Shown: positions 1 through 9,167, counted from the stretch's first letter. The stretch is 36,314 bases of DNA from Clostridiales bacterium (GCA_015069625.1 SVIE01000007.1:1-36314); one strand, 5' to 3'. A program made the numbers and translations. The notes: generated from the letters alone by a model not told the origin.

Positions 1-2
1 GA

Positions 3-152
3 GTGAAAAAGAAAAGGGATTCTACGCACAAATTTGATTTAGAGAATGATGGTATTAAAGATTTATTCCATCATAAAACTAAAGAAGAAAAAGAAGCGAA
101 AAAACAGGCGAAAAAAGAAGCCAAAGAGCAGAAGAAGGCTAAGAAAGAATAA
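3..152 (+). CDS. Lys/Glu-rich small protein or C-terminal end of a CDS truncated by the window edge
   Basis: Open frame from GTG at 3 to TAA at 150-152 (VKKKRDSTHKFDLENDGIKDLFHHKTKEEKEAKKQAKKEAKEQKKAKKE), followed by a terminator hairpin. Confidence 0.5.
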   Translation: MKKKRDSTHKFDLENDGIKDLFHHKTKEEKEAKKQAKKEAKEQKKAKKE

Positions 153-153
153 C

Positions 154-180
154 CAAAAAGCACCTAAACGGTGCTTTTTA
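154..180 (+). terminator. Rho-independent terminator
   Basis: AAAAAGCACC-TAAAC-GGTGCTTTTT directly after the stop codon. Confidence 0.8.
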
Positions 181-208
181 ATTGCGACGCAAAATTAAAA
201 GATAATAT

Positions 209-237
209 TTGACGGGGTATTTAGATTATGATATAAT
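209..237 (+). promoter_or_regulatory. Sigma-A type promoter for the 264 CDS
   Basis: TTGACG (209-214), 17 nt, TATAAT (232-237). Confidence 0.8.
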
Positions 238-263
238 ATTCTTCAAATAAAAGGGGTGAAATT

Positions 264-803
264 ATGACTATAATAGAGCAATGCGAACAGGCAACGAACG
301 AACTTATTGAAGTAGCAAAACTTAAAAAAGGGGATATAGTCGTTGTGGGTTGTTCCACAAGTGAAGTGGTAGGCTCAAAAATCGGCACTAATTCTGATCC
401 CGACACGGCGAAAAATATATTCGACGGGATTTATAAGGCGCTTAAACGCAAAGGAATATATCTTGCCGTTCAATGTTGCGAGCACTTAAACCGAGCCATT
501 GTAACCGAAAAAGAAGCCGTTTTAGGCGCAGAAATAGTTAACGTTATACCACAGAAGAAAGCAGGTGGCTCGCTTGCAACGGTAGCCTATCAATCGTTTA
601 AAAATCCCGTGGTTGTGGAAGAGATTAAGGCTGATGCTGGGATGGATATAGGGGATACGTTTATCGGTATGCACCTTAAAAAAGTTGCCGTGCCCGTTAG
701 AATTTCAATTAAGAGTATCGGAGAAGCACACTTAACTTTGGCTCGTGTTCGCCCCAAATTTATCGGTGGAGTTAGGGCTATTTACGACGAAAATCTTCTG
801 TAA
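264..803 (+). CDS. DUF436 / YwlG-like (TIGR01440, UPF0340) family protein
   Basis: 179 aa; GDIVVVGCSTSEVVGSKIG, CCEHLNRA and GMDIGDTFIGMHLK are typical of this family. Confidence 0.85.
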   Translation: MTIIEQCEQATNELIEVAKLKKGDIVVVGCSTSEVVGSKIGTNSDPDTAKNIFDGIYKALKRKGIYLAVQCCEHLNRAIVTEKEAVLGAEIVNVIPQKKAGGSLATVAYQSFKNPVVVEEIKADAGMDIGDTFIGMHLKKVAVPVRISIKSIGEAHLTLARVRPKFIGGVRAIYDENLL

Positions 804-847
804 TAATTTTATCTGAAATTTTATTTAAAATTAAGGTTGATATTTGC

Positions 848-876
848 TTGACAAAGTTAATATTTCATAATAAAAT
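848..876 (+). promoter_or_regulatory. Sigma-A type promoter for the MarR gene
   Basis: TTGACA (848-853), 17 nt, TAAAAT (871-876). Confidence 0.75.
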
Positions 877-921
877 TAAAATACGAAAAAATCCGATTTG
901 GGACTACAAAGGAAGTTAGAG

Positions 922-1362
922 ATGAGAGAAGAAATTCAGGAAAGATTAAGCGTTTTGAATCGTCAATTCAAGGCGGTGGACGCAATTTATCGTAATGCAG
1001 CCAACTGGTTTGGTATTTCGGAAAGTGCATTCTGGATTCTTTATATCGTGTCCGATGGCGCAGAATATACACAGTATGACCTTTGCAGTACGTGGTTCTA
1101 TTCAAAGCAAACGATAAACTCGGCAATCACAAAACTTGTTGGTGATGGACTTATCACTTTAGAAGCAAAGATGGATGCACGTAATAGAAAGATTATTCGC
1201 TTAACTACAAAGGGCAAGAGAATAGTAGAAAACACGGTAGAAAGATTAAAATCCGCAGAACTAAAGGCATTTGAAAATATGCCGGAAGAAGACAGAACAA
1301 CGTTCATTAAGTTATTCGGCAGATACTTGCAGAACTTGAATACGGAAATGAACAACGTTTAA
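922..1362 (+). CDS. MarR family transcriptional regulator
   Basis: Winged-helix pattern (QYDLCSTWFYSKQTINSAITKLVGDGLITLE...DARNRKIIRLTTKGKRI). ATG at 922 preferred over the TTG at 898 in the track. Confidence 0.85.
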   Translation: MREEIQERLSVLNRQFKAVDAIYRNAANWFGISESAFWILYIVSDGAEYTQYDLCSTWFYSKQTINSAITKLVGDGLITLEAKMDARNRKIIRLTTKGKRIVENTVERLKSAELKAFENMPEEDRTTFIKLFGRYLQNLNTEMNNV

Positions 1363-1380
1363 GAACTTAAAAAACAAATT

Positions 1381-1413
1381 AAACCCTACTTGAGAAATCA
1401 AGTGGGGTTTTTT
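1381..1413 (+). terminator. Rho-independent terminator
   Basis: AAACCC-TACTTGA-GAAA-TCAAGTGGGGTTTTTT downstream of the MarR gene. Confidence 0.75.
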
Positions 1414-1550
1414 GTTGCATAAAATCAAAGGTGGTGGAATAAAATTTATCAGAAAAAGAGTTGAAACGTAAAAAATAATAATAGAAAACTGACAAAAGAA
1501 CATAAAAAGCGACAAAAGGAACAAAAAAACTTCACGGAGAGCAAATTATA

Positions 1551-2309
1551 ATGAGATTTGTGGTTTTATCCCGAAAAAAAGTTATCGCAGTAATATCGTT
1601 GATAGTTGCACTAATCGTTTTATCCACTATTGTTAGCGTAAGTGTGATTAGCGTGTCTTCAAACGGCAGAAAACTACCTATATATTCGGTCAAGACGGAA
1701 GAAAAGAAACTTGCAATTTCTTTCGATTGCGCTTGGGGAACAGATTATACGGACGAATTGCTAAACGTAATGTCTGAAAACGATATTAAATGCACTTTTT
1801 TTATGGTGGAGTTCTGGACGGAAAAGCACCCCGATTTCGTTAAAAAGATATCAGACTTAGGGCATGAAATCGGCACTCACTCGGCAACGCATCCGCATAT
1901 GAGTAAAATGGGTAAATCGGCTATTGAAAAGGAACTTAAAAGTTCAAAAAAGGCAATAAGCGATATAACTAATAAGCCCGTAGAACTCTTTCGTGCGCCC
2001 TTTGGTGAGTATAATAACACGGTTATCGAAACAGCGTATGAAAACGGCTTATACACTATTCAATGGGACGTAGACAGTTTAGATTGGAAAGATTTATCGG
2101 CATCGGAAATCACCGCTCGTGTATTAGGCAAAGTGAAAAACGGCTCGATAGTGTTGTTTCATAACCAAGGCAAGCATACGGCGGAAGGGATAAAAAGAAT
2201 AATACCAGAACTTAAAAAGCAGGGATATACCTTTGTTACAATAGGCGAGTTGATATATAAAAGTGATTATTCAATCTTGCCTGACGGAACTCAAATAAGA
2301 AACAATTAG
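1551..2309 (+). CDS. Polysaccharide deacetylase (NodB homology; PdaB-like), membrane-anchored or exported
   Basis: N-terminal TM; KLAISFDCAWGTDYTDELL, HEIGTHSATHPHMSKM, FRAPFGEYNN and SIVLFHNQGKHTAE motifs. Confidence 0.9.
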   Translation: MRFVVLSRKKVIAVISLIVALIVLSTIVSVSVISVSSNGRKLPIYSVKTEEKKLAISFDCAWGTDYTDELLNVMSENDIKCTFFMVEFWTEKHPDFVKKISDLGHEIGTHSATHPHMSKMGKSAIEKELKSSKKAISDITNKPVELFRAPFGEYNNTVIETAYENGLYTIQWDVDSLDWKDLSASEITARVLGKVKNGSIVLFHNQGKHTAEGIKRIIPELKKQGYTFVTIGELIYKSDYSILPDGTQIRNN

Positions 2310-2331
2310 AAACTCGGTGGAGGAAAACATA

Positions 2332-3033
2332 ATGAACAGTATAACAGACAAAAACAACAGAGTTTTCATCAGCGGTGAAATCGTAAGCGAGGCAGAATTT
2401 TCGCACGAAGTTTATGGTGAAGGCTTTTATGAGATGAGCGTGCTTGTTAAACGTTTATCTGGGCAAGGAGATATTCTTCCTGTAACCATATCCGAACGTC
2501 TTATTCAAGATAAAGACTTAAAGATAGGGGCAGAGATAAATGCAATCGGTCAATTTAGAAGTTACAATAAACTTATAGACGGCAAAAGCAAATTGATGCT
2601 TACCGTATTTGTGCGTGAACTTATCGACGGTGCACAGTCAAGAAACCCGAATAGTATAGTTTTATCAGGATACGTATGTAAACCGCCTGTGTACCGTACA
2701 ACGCCATTTAATAGGGAAATTGCAGATATACTTATTGCGGTAAATCGTTCTTATAATAAGTCTGATTATATCCCGTGTATAGCGTGGGGAAGGAATGCTC
2801 GCTTTGCTAAAAACTTAGAAGTCGGTGAACGTATTGCGATTGCAGGGAGAATTCAAAGTAGAGAATATCAAAAGCGATTATCTGATGAAGAAATAAAAAT
2901 TATGACGGCATACGAAGTATCTATTTCAAAACTAGCAGCATATGAAAATGCGGAAAATTTTGATTTAGAAACAGAATTTAATCCTATGATAATAGACGAA
3001 ACAGAAGAAGATAGGGCATATTATAAGGAGTAA
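2332..3033 (+). CDS. Single-stranded DNA-binding protein-like, probably two tandem OB folds
   Basis: SIVLSGYVCKPPVYRTTPFNREIADILIAVNRSYNKSDYIPCIAWGRNARFAKNLEVGERIAIAGRIQSREY matches SSB; the N-terminal half looks like a second OB fold. ATG 2332 follows GGTGGAGG. Confidence 0.8.
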   Translation: MNSITDKNNRVFISGEIVSEAEFSHEVYGEGFYEMSVLVKRLSGQGDILPVTISERLIQDKDLKIGAEINAIGQFRSYNKLIDGKSKLMLTVFVRELIDGAQSRNPNSIVLSGYVCKPPVYRTTPFNREIADILIAVNRSYNKSDYIPCIAWGRNARFAKNLEVGERIAIAGRIQSREYQKRLSDEEIKIMTAYEVSISKLAAYENAENFDLETEFNPMIIDETEEDRAYYKE

Positions 3034-3050
3034 ATATTTAATGAGATAGT

Positions 3051-3085
3051 AAAAAGGCTTACCTTCTTGGTAAGCCTTTTAATTT
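3051..3085. terminator. Bidirectional terminator between convergent genes
   Basis: Perfect 12-bp stem AAAAGGCTTACC-TTCTT-GGTAAGCCTTTT with A/T tracts on both sides. Confidence 0.85.
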
Positions 3086-3095
3086 TTGATTTTGA

Positions 3096-5795
3096 TTATT
3101 TCTGTTTAGGACTTTTTCTTAATATGAAATAAATTAGCGTTACGCAAACGGCAAGTGAAACGGAAATAATAATGAGTGTATTTCTCAAAGCGTTGCTAAC
3201 GTGCGGTTTAATATTATTTGTGCTAATAAATCCGCTAAGCCAAGCGTCGCCAACCTTATAATCAATTTTAGCAACGTTATCTGTAACTGAATATATTCTA
3301 ATAGAAGTGCCTTCTTCAATGGTGTCAATTTTGGTGCTTAAAGCAAGGCTTGAATAAACGTCCGTTGCGGTTGATTTTTCTATGGTGAATTGAACTCTAT
3401 TATCTTCCGTACTTAACTCGTTAGTCGTAAAGTCAACAGGAATATAAGTGTTGATGCTTTCACCACCAAGATTAATAGAAGCATAATAGAAATTTTTGCC
3501 GAATAAAGACAAAGTCTTTAAGGGGGAAATTTTAGTGCCGTGCGCAAGTCTTAAAATTTGTTCGTTGCGTGTAAGTGTAAAGGTGTTTTCAAGCGTAATA
3601 ACGGGCAGATAATAAGCGTTAACGTCGGTTGCGATATATGCGCTAGAAAGGGCTATGTCGCTAATAAAGTTTTCCACTTGAACAACGTCTTTTTTGTTTA
3701 CGAGCATAGGAATATGTTTGCCGTTTTCAATTCTAATAAGAACGGAAAGAGTGGTGTTTGTAAATCCGTCAAGTTTAGAAACGGTAGCGTCGCAAACGTA
3801 TAGGTAATTGTAGTTTGTTATGCCTTCCGTTAAGCCGTTATAAGCAAATGAATCGCCAACGCTATCATCTACTGCATAAACGTTTGCGTTCGGTTTAACG
3901 TTATATAATTTAAGGTTATCAATGTCCGTTTCCGAACCAGATAAGACGTAACTATTTGGGATAGTAACGTTGGAAATGGTAAGGTTTGGAAGGGATATGG
4001 ACTGGAATATATTTTCGCAATTTCTGCCGACAAAGTAAACGGAATTATTTTCAAAACTCATAGCCAAGCCGTTTGGAATAAGCGTATTCCCGTTTTCTAA
4101 TAAATGAATAGGGAAGGATTTGGAAATAGAACCGTTGTGGCAAACAATAGCGTCGCTTGTGATAACGAAAAGATTACCGCCTAAATCTGTGGACATTTTA
4201 ATAATGCCACCAACGTTTAAGTTTTGGACTAACGTTCTTTCTGCGTAAGTTTCGCCGTCAAAAGCCAATTTATAAACTTTGCTATCTTTATCAGAAATGA
4301 AAATGTTTCCGAATACGTCAACCGTCAAGCAAGAAGATACGTCGAAAGAATGGTAGGGGTCTTGCACGGTAAAGATTTTAGTAAGTGCAAACGTTTCACC
4401 TTCAACGTAGGTGTAAACGTCAAGCACGTTCCTTTCAAGCTCGGTGCTATAATCAAGTTTTGCGATATAAAATTTTCCGCCTTGATAGGTAACGGAAGTG
4501 ATAGGGGTATTGTTACCTTCTATAATCAATCCGTCGCTAAATTGTAACGTTTCTAGATTTAATAGTTTAACCGTCTTGTTTGCGCCGTCTGCAATGAGAG
4601 CAGAAGTTCTGCCAAGTGCAAGAAGGTTGGCGTTAAAACCGTTAAGTTTAACTTGTTTATATGCCGTACGGTCAAAAGCGTCTTTGGTTACGTCGTAGAA
4701 AAACAACTCGTTTTCAGTTAACACGCCAAGGGTGTTATTACAAAGTTCAATAGTTTTATTCGTCGTTTCTGGACGGTTAAATGCCGTCTTATTTTTTGCA
4801 ATAGCAAAACCTGTGAATTGAAGCCCGTTTTTAGTTTCAGCGTTGTCAATATAAGATACAACCTTAAATTCTTGAACGGCGTTTATGGCCTTGTCGGTAA
4901 TTAAAAGATTGCCGTTATAAAGGCTAATAGAAGATGGTGAAGATAACTTGCCAAGTGCAAAATTAGCGTCTTCAATAACAAGTAAAGTTTCAGGAACAAG
5001 TAAAGTTTCAGGTGTTCCACCGATTTTAGGTAAAGGTAAACGCTTGATTTCACCGCTTTGAATAAAATAAATCCATTCGTTATCCGCCGCTAATTTATCG
5101 GGGGAAACGTTGCAAAGTTCAATCGGTTCTGCATTAACGTTATTTGCATGTTTTGCACAAAGCATGCCTGTGTTGGATACGTAAATAACGATATTATTTG
5201 GGCTGATGCAAAGTGGCTTATCGGCATCTGCGTTCTGAATTTCAGTCCTGTCAATAACGGTAGTTCCGTTAAGTTTATAAACGTAAATTTTTTGGTCAAA
5301 TCCAGTTATTAAATAATTATCGTTTAAATCCAAATAGTTTGCGCTAATTCTTTCGTCTTCGGGAAAGTTTTGAATAAAATACGGGGCATTTATATTGTTG
5401 ATATCTATACAACGGAGTTGAGCGTTGTCAAGCACTAAAATTCCGTTATCACCCCATTTTTTTACTTGTTTAAGCGAATTAAAAGTGGCGGTTGAATTAA
5501 CAAATCCACCATCTTTGGTGTAAACGGTAAGCGTGGTGTTGTTTTGAATTATAGCAGAATAGTCTTCACCGATATAAACGTCTTGCGGTGAAGAAAGTGC
5601 ATAATACTCTAATTCCGTTTTAGGCATAACGAAAGTAGGTTTTATAGGGGTTGATGCACCCACGCTAAAAATGTTTACAGAAAAAAGAGCAAAAACGCAA
5701 CTAACTGCAAACGCAACTATGAGTAATAAACAAATTTTTCTTTTCTTTAACGTATCCATGTTATTGATTTTAGCACATAAATTTCTTTTTGTCAT
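3096..5795 (-). CDS. Exported NHL/beta-propeller-like protein with SH3-like region and C-terminal membrane anchor
   Basis: 899 aa; N-terminal signal/TM, NHL-like repeats (SPSSISLYNGNLLITDKAINAVQEF; CLTVDVFGNIFISDKDSKVYKLAF), C-terminal TM plus basic tail (LIIISVSLAVCVTLIYFILRKSPKQK). Confidence 0.7.
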   Translation of the reverse strand: MTKRNLCAKINNMDTLKKRKICLLLIVAFAVSCVFALFSVNIFSVGASTPIKPTFVMPKTELEYYALSSPQDVYIGEDYSAIIQNNTTLTVYTKDGGFVNSTATFNSLKQVKKWGDNGILVLDNAQLRCIDINNINAPYFIQNFPEDERISANYLDLNDNYLITGFDQKIYVYKLNGTTVIDRTEIQNADADKPLCISPNNIVIYVSNTGMLCAKHANNVNAEPIELCNVSPDKLAADNEWIYFIQSGEIKRLPLPKIGGTPETLLVPETLLVIEDANFALGKLSSPSSISLYNGNLLITDKAINAVQEFKVVSYIDNAETKNGLQFTGFAIAKNKTAFNRPETTNKTIELCNNTLGVLTENELFFYDVTKDAFDRTAYKQVKLNGFNANLLALGRTSALIADGANKTVKLLNLETLQFSDGLIIEGNNTPITSVTYQGGKFYIAKLDYSTELERNVLDVYTYVEGETFALTKIFTVQDPYHSFDVSSCLTVDVFGNIFISDKDSKVYKLAFDGETYAERTLVQNLNVGGIIKMSTDLGGNLFVITSDAIVCHNGSISKSFPIHLLENGNTLIPNGLAMSFENNSVYFVGRNCENIFQSISLPNLTISNVTIPNSYVLSGSETDIDNLKLYNVKPNANVYAVDDSVGDSFAYNGLTEGITNYNYLYVCDATVSKLDGFTNTTLSVLIRIENGKHIPMLVNKKDVVQVENFISDIALSSAYIATDVNAYYLPVITLENTFTLTRNEQILRLAHGTKISPLKTLSLFGKNFYYASINLGGESINTYIPVDFTTNELSTEDNRVQFTIEKSTATDVYSSLALSTKIDTIEEGTSIRIYSVTDNVAKIDYKVGDAWLSGFISTNNIKPHVSNALRNTLIIISVSLAVCVTLIYFILRKSPKQK

Positions 5796-5922
5796 TAAAA
5801 ATAATAAATTAAGTTATTTTTTTATAAGCGCACGCACGTAAAACAATAAAATCAAAGAAAAAATATTTAATAAAGCAAATAAATATGACTAAAACTGTCA
5901 TATAAAAAATATAACATAAAAG

Positions 5923-5936
5923 CGAACAAATGTTCG
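5923..5936. promoter_or_regulatory. Putative LexA/SOS box
   Basis: CGAACAAATGTTCG matches the Gram-positive consensus CGAAC-N4-GTTCG exactly; lies at about +2 to +15 of a predicted minus-strand start site. Confidence 0.5.
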
Positions 5937-5944
5937 GATTTGTG

Positions 5945-5973
5945 ATTTTACAACAGGGAACCAAGCAGGTCAA
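5945..5973 (-). promoter_or_regulatory. Sigma-A type promoter for the 5795 minus-strand gene
   Basis: On the minus strand: TTGACC (5973-5968), 17 nt, TAAAAT (5950-5945). Confidence 0.6.
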
Positions 5974-6034
5974 TAAGTATATGACAAGTAAAAAAATAAT
6001 GCTAAATAAAATTTAAAAAACAGACATAAGGTGG

Positions 6035-6062
6035 TTGAAAAAAATAAAAATCGAATTATAAC
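6035..6062 (+). promoter_or_regulatory. Candidate promoter for the 6119 CDS
   Basis: TTGAAA (6035-6040), 16 nt, TATAAC (6057-6062). Confidence 0.5.
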
Positions 6063-6118
6063 AAAGGCGAAAAACCGTCTACGGAACGGGCGGAAAAAAT
6101 TAAAAAAGGAGAGAGAAG

Positions 6119-6658
6119 ATGAATATTTTATATGCTAAATCGGTGCTGTATGCGTATCCAAATCTTGAATCAATAGCTGAACAAATTGACGAATTAGTCA
6201 TAAAGAAGGCGTTAGGTTCAATGACGGATTATTCACCGGCAATCGAACAATGCTTAAAAATTATCAATCTTACCGAACAAAAGACCGTTCTGTTTGAACT
6301 AGATTTACTAACGGAAAAAATTTTATCGAAATTCACGAAAGACGAAATGGACTGTCTTGACTATAAGTATTTCAAAAGACGTCCAAAGGAGTACTATAAG
6401 GAGTTTGATTCGTCCAGCAGGTCATACTTCAGAAAGCAAATAAGAATTGCGAAAAAGTTTGCGGAAAAACTTGAAAAGGCAGGGTTTAACGACAAAGCGT
6501 TCGAAGAAAAATGTTTGCAGATAGAGTTCTTCGTTCAATTGCTAAAAAAGGTAAACGAAAGAGAAAAAGCGATAGCGGAAAAGGCTATTAAAAAACCTGT
6601 TCAAAAAAGTGAGTGCGTGCGTATCCTGTCGCATTGTGCAGTCAAAAAGACGGCTTAA
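6119..6658 (+). CDS. Hypothetical protein; possible sigma-70 region 4/ArpU-like DNA-binding protein (weak)
   Basis: 179 aa, AAAGGAGAG ribosome-binding site; basic helical segment MDCLDYKYFKRRPKEYYKEFDSSSRSYFRKQIRIAKKFAEKLEKAG. Confidence 0.6.
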   Translation: MNILYAKSVLYAYPNLESIAEQIDELVIKKALGSMTDYSPAIEQCLKIINLTEQKTVLFELDLLTEKILSKFTKDEMDCLDYKYFKRRPKEYYKEFDSSSRSYFRKQIRIAKKFAEKLEKAGFNDKAFEEKCLQIEFFVQLLKKVNEREKAIAEKAIKKPVQKSECVRILSHCAVKKTA

Positions 6659-6679
6659 ACGTGGCAGGAATAGGTATCA

Positions 6680-7438
6680 TTATTCATAATCATTTTCGTC
6701 GTAAAAGGTAGGTTTAGGGGGTTTTGTCTTCTTTTTTGAACTAATTGCGATAAATAAGGATATTACTCCCGCAAACAGTAAACAACCTATAACGGTGATT
6801 TTAATTATTAAGTCTGAAGAAGGATTCTCGGTTGAATTTTCTATAGAGTCTTGCGGTGAATCTGTGGGAATATCTGGAATAATAAACGTGAGTTCATTTG
6901 GGTGAAAAGGCAGAGAAAACGGCTGGACGGTTTCTTCTGCAATAAACCCAAAATTGCCGTTATAAGAAACGCAAAAAACACGCTTATCCGCAAGGTTAAC
7001 GTAACTTCCGTAATAGGTTAAATTTCGGTTTTCAAATACGTATTGAATAGGTAGCGTTGAATCGGGATTTTGGTATAGAACGGCAGTACAAAGCGTAGTC
7101 AAACTTAATTTAGGAAAAGGATTTTCAACTGACAGCCCGTCGAAAAACAGGCTGTCTTTTTTTACGTAACCATCAAGTGTTAACGTTCCGTCCCCGCCGT
7201 ACTCAACGTGGTATGATAACGGAGTTTCGTTTAATACCTTAACGTAGTAGGTGTAAGGCAAAAAGAAAAGCGGAATAGAGCAAACTTCGTCCTTGTAAAA
7301 AATCGTATCTTCCGTAATGATTCGTCCAAAATTTTTAGCGTCTGCATTTACCGTTTGGTTGGTAGAAAAAAACGAAAGCACGCACACCAAACAAAGCACG
7401 GCGGATAAAAATAAAAAAGTGAGTTTAGGATTTTTCAT
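6680..7438 (-). CDS. Exported protein with SH3-like repeats and C-terminal TM anchor
   Basis: Signal peptide MKNPKLTFLFLSAVLCLVCVLSFFSTNQTVNA, C-terminal TM IIKITVIGCLLFAGVISLFIAI plus KKKTKPPKP tail. Confidence 0.65.
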   Translation of the reverse strand: MKNPKLTFLFLSAVLCLVCVLSFFSTNQTVNADAKNFGRIITEDTIFYKDEVCSIPLFFLPYTYYVKVLNETPLSYHVEYGGDGTLTLDGYVKKDSLFFDGLSVENPFPKLSLTTLCTAVLYQNPDSTLPIQYVFENRNLTYYGSYVNLADKRVFCVSYNGNFGFIAEETVQPFSLPFHPNELTFIIPDIPTDSPQDSIENSTENPSSDLIIKITVIGCLLFAGVISLFIAISSKKKTKPPKPTFYDENDYE

Positions 7439-7507
7439 AATGACCTCTGCGGATATTATAAAAAATCGTAAAAAAAGTAAAAGGGGTAAAAATATCGTAA
7501 AAAAAGA

Positions 7508-7522
7508 ATATTTGTCAAATAT
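7508..7522. promoter_or_regulatory. Operator-like palindrome
   Basis: ATATTTG-T-CAAATAT, perfect 7-1-7, 11 nt upstream of the -35 of the GH78-like gene. Confidence 0.4.
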
Positions 7523-7533
7523 GAAATAAAGCC

Positions 7534-7562
7534 TTGCAAAAAGTATTTACTTTTGATAAAAT
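7534..7562 (+). promoter_or_regulatory. Sigma-A type promoter for the GH78-like gene
   Basis: TTGCAA (7534-7539), 17 nt, TAAAAT (7557-7562). Confidence 0.7.
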
Positions 7563-7591
7563 TATATAAACAATAATTTTTGGGGGAATAT

Positions 7592-8986
7592 ATGGAATTC
7601 GTAATGCCGATAAAAATAGTTGCGCAATCAAACGTAACTAATTCGGACTCGCTTTTAAGAAAAAAGCCTATGCAAATCGGGCTTAACGAACCAGACGTCG
7701 CAACCGCAAACGCAGGTGGTTACGTAATATTAGATTTTGGTAAGGAAATGAACGGTAGCGTTAGGATTTTAACCTTCGGTTCTGAGGAAAAGCCCGTTCG
7801 TATTCGTTTTGGTGAAAGCCTTGCGGAATGTTGTGCAGATTTAGGTGGAAAGAAAAACGCCACAAACAATCACGCCGTTCGTGATTTTAAGTCGGAACTT
7901 CCATCTTGGTCGGATATGACCTTTTCTGACACCGGATATAGATATGTTAGAATGGATTTTGAAGGTTGGGTAATACTAAAAAGCGTTATCGGAACGAACA
8001 AGATGCTTAGTGCCACCCCTATATATGAATATAAAGGTGAAGACGAAAGAATAGGCGAAATTTTTTCAACGGCAAAACGCACGCTTGACCTTTGCGCAGG
8101 CGGAGAATATTTGTGGGATGGTGTAAAAAGAGATAGGCTTGTTTGGATAGGTGATATTCACCCTGAAATGTTAGGGCTTACCGCAATTTACGGCAAACTT
8201 GATATTATTGAAAAATCGCTTGATTTCGTTAAAGAACAAACCCCGCTTCCTATGTGGATGAACGATTATCCCATGTATTCAATGTGGTGGATAATCATAA
8301 TGGCAGACTATGCAAGACGCACTAATTCTTACGACTTTGCGAAAACGCAAATAGAATATATGCACGGTTTACTTGCGCAGATGAATAATTGCGTTTTAGA
8401 TGATGGTGAACTTAATTATCCATCATATTTCGTCGATTGGCCAACTAGTGGAAAAGTTGACGAAAAAAGTGGTGTTCGTGCAATCAATATTATTGCTTGT
8501 AATAAGGCGATTGAAATATTAAAATATTTCAATGAAAGTACGAAAATTGCAGAAGAAATGCTTGCAAAATTAATGAAAAAAGAAATTATCGTTAAGGAAG
8601 CAAAACAGGTTGTAGGCTTAAAATATTTTGCACTTGGAAAGATTTCAGAAGAAGATAAAAAGCTACTTATAAACGGTGGAGTTAAGGGAATGTCTACCTT
8701 TATGAGTTACTATATTTTGAAAGCGGTTGCTTCTTTTGATAAGGAAAAAGCGATTGAGATGCTTAAAGAATATTACGGAGCTATGCTTGACCTAGGCGCA
8801 ACTTCATTCTGGGAAGATTTTGATATCGAGTGGGTGGAAAATTCTTCTACCGTTGAAACCCTTCCCAAAGAAGGCGAAAGGGATATTCACGGTGATTTCG
8901 GTGCATATTGTTACGTTGGATTCCGCCATAGTTTTTGCCACGGTTGGTCCTCTGGTATTGTAGAATTTATCAAAGAATATTGTTAA
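7592..8986 (+). CDS. GH78-like alpha-L-rhamnosidase family protein, short form, no signal peptide
   Basis: YVILDFGKEMNGSVRI, DTGYRYVRMDFEG and LWDGVKRDRLVWIGDIHPE motifs. ATG 7592 after GGGGGAA preferred over TTG 7580. Confidence 0.75.
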   Translation: MEFVMPIKIVAQSNVTNSDSLLRKKPMQIGLNEPDVATANAGGYVILDFGKEMNGSVRILTFGSEEKPVRIRFGESLAECCADLGGKKNATNNHAVRDFKSELPSWSDMTFSDTGYRYVRMDFEGWVILKSVIGTNKMLSATPIYEYKGEDERIGEIFSTAKRTLDLCAGGEYLWDGVKRDRLVWIGDIHPEMLGLTAIYGKLDIIEKSLDFVKEQTPLPMWMNDYPMYSMWWIIIMADYARRTNSYDFAKTQIEYMHGLLAQMNNCVLDDGELNYPSYFVDWPTSGKVDEKSGVRAINIIACNKAIEILKYFNESTKIAEEMLAKLMKKEIIVKEAKQVVGLKYFALGKISEEDKKLLINGGVKGMSTFMSYYILKAVASFDKEKAIEMLKEYYGAMLDLGATSFWEDFDIEWVENSSTVETLPKEGERDIHGDFGAYCYVGFRHSFCHGWSSGIVEFIKEYC

Positions 8987-9042
8987 TTCAATCTGTAAAA
9001 AGTGTCATAAATTATTAGCAAAAAATGTATATATGAACACGT

Positions 9043-9079
9043 GTGCGTCTTTTTTATAGAAAAGGCGCACTTTTATTTT
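9043..9079 (+). terminator. Rho-independent terminator
   Basis: GTGCGTCTTTT-TTATAG-AAAAGGCGCAC then TTTTATTTT. Confidence 0.8.
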
Positions 9080-9114
9080 CAGAGAGTGAAAAGATAGAAT
9101 TTCACAAAATTCGA

Positions 9115-9161
9115 GAAAATGCGCATTTTCAGTTGACAATAATCGGCGATTATGGTAAGAT
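9115..9161 (+). promoter_or_regulatory. Promoter with operator-like palindromes
   Basis: GAAAATGCGCATTTTC (9115-9130) upstream; TTGACA (9133-9138), 17-nt spacer containing ATAATCG-G-CGATTAT (9139-9153), TAAGAT (9156-9161). Confidence 0.65.
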
Positions 9162-9167
9162 TATGCA

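Noticed and set aside
3558-4698. Plus-strand ORFs (81, 65, 66 aa) inside the 899-aa minus gene
   Set aside because: Antisense shadow ORFs of a long, domain-supported CDS
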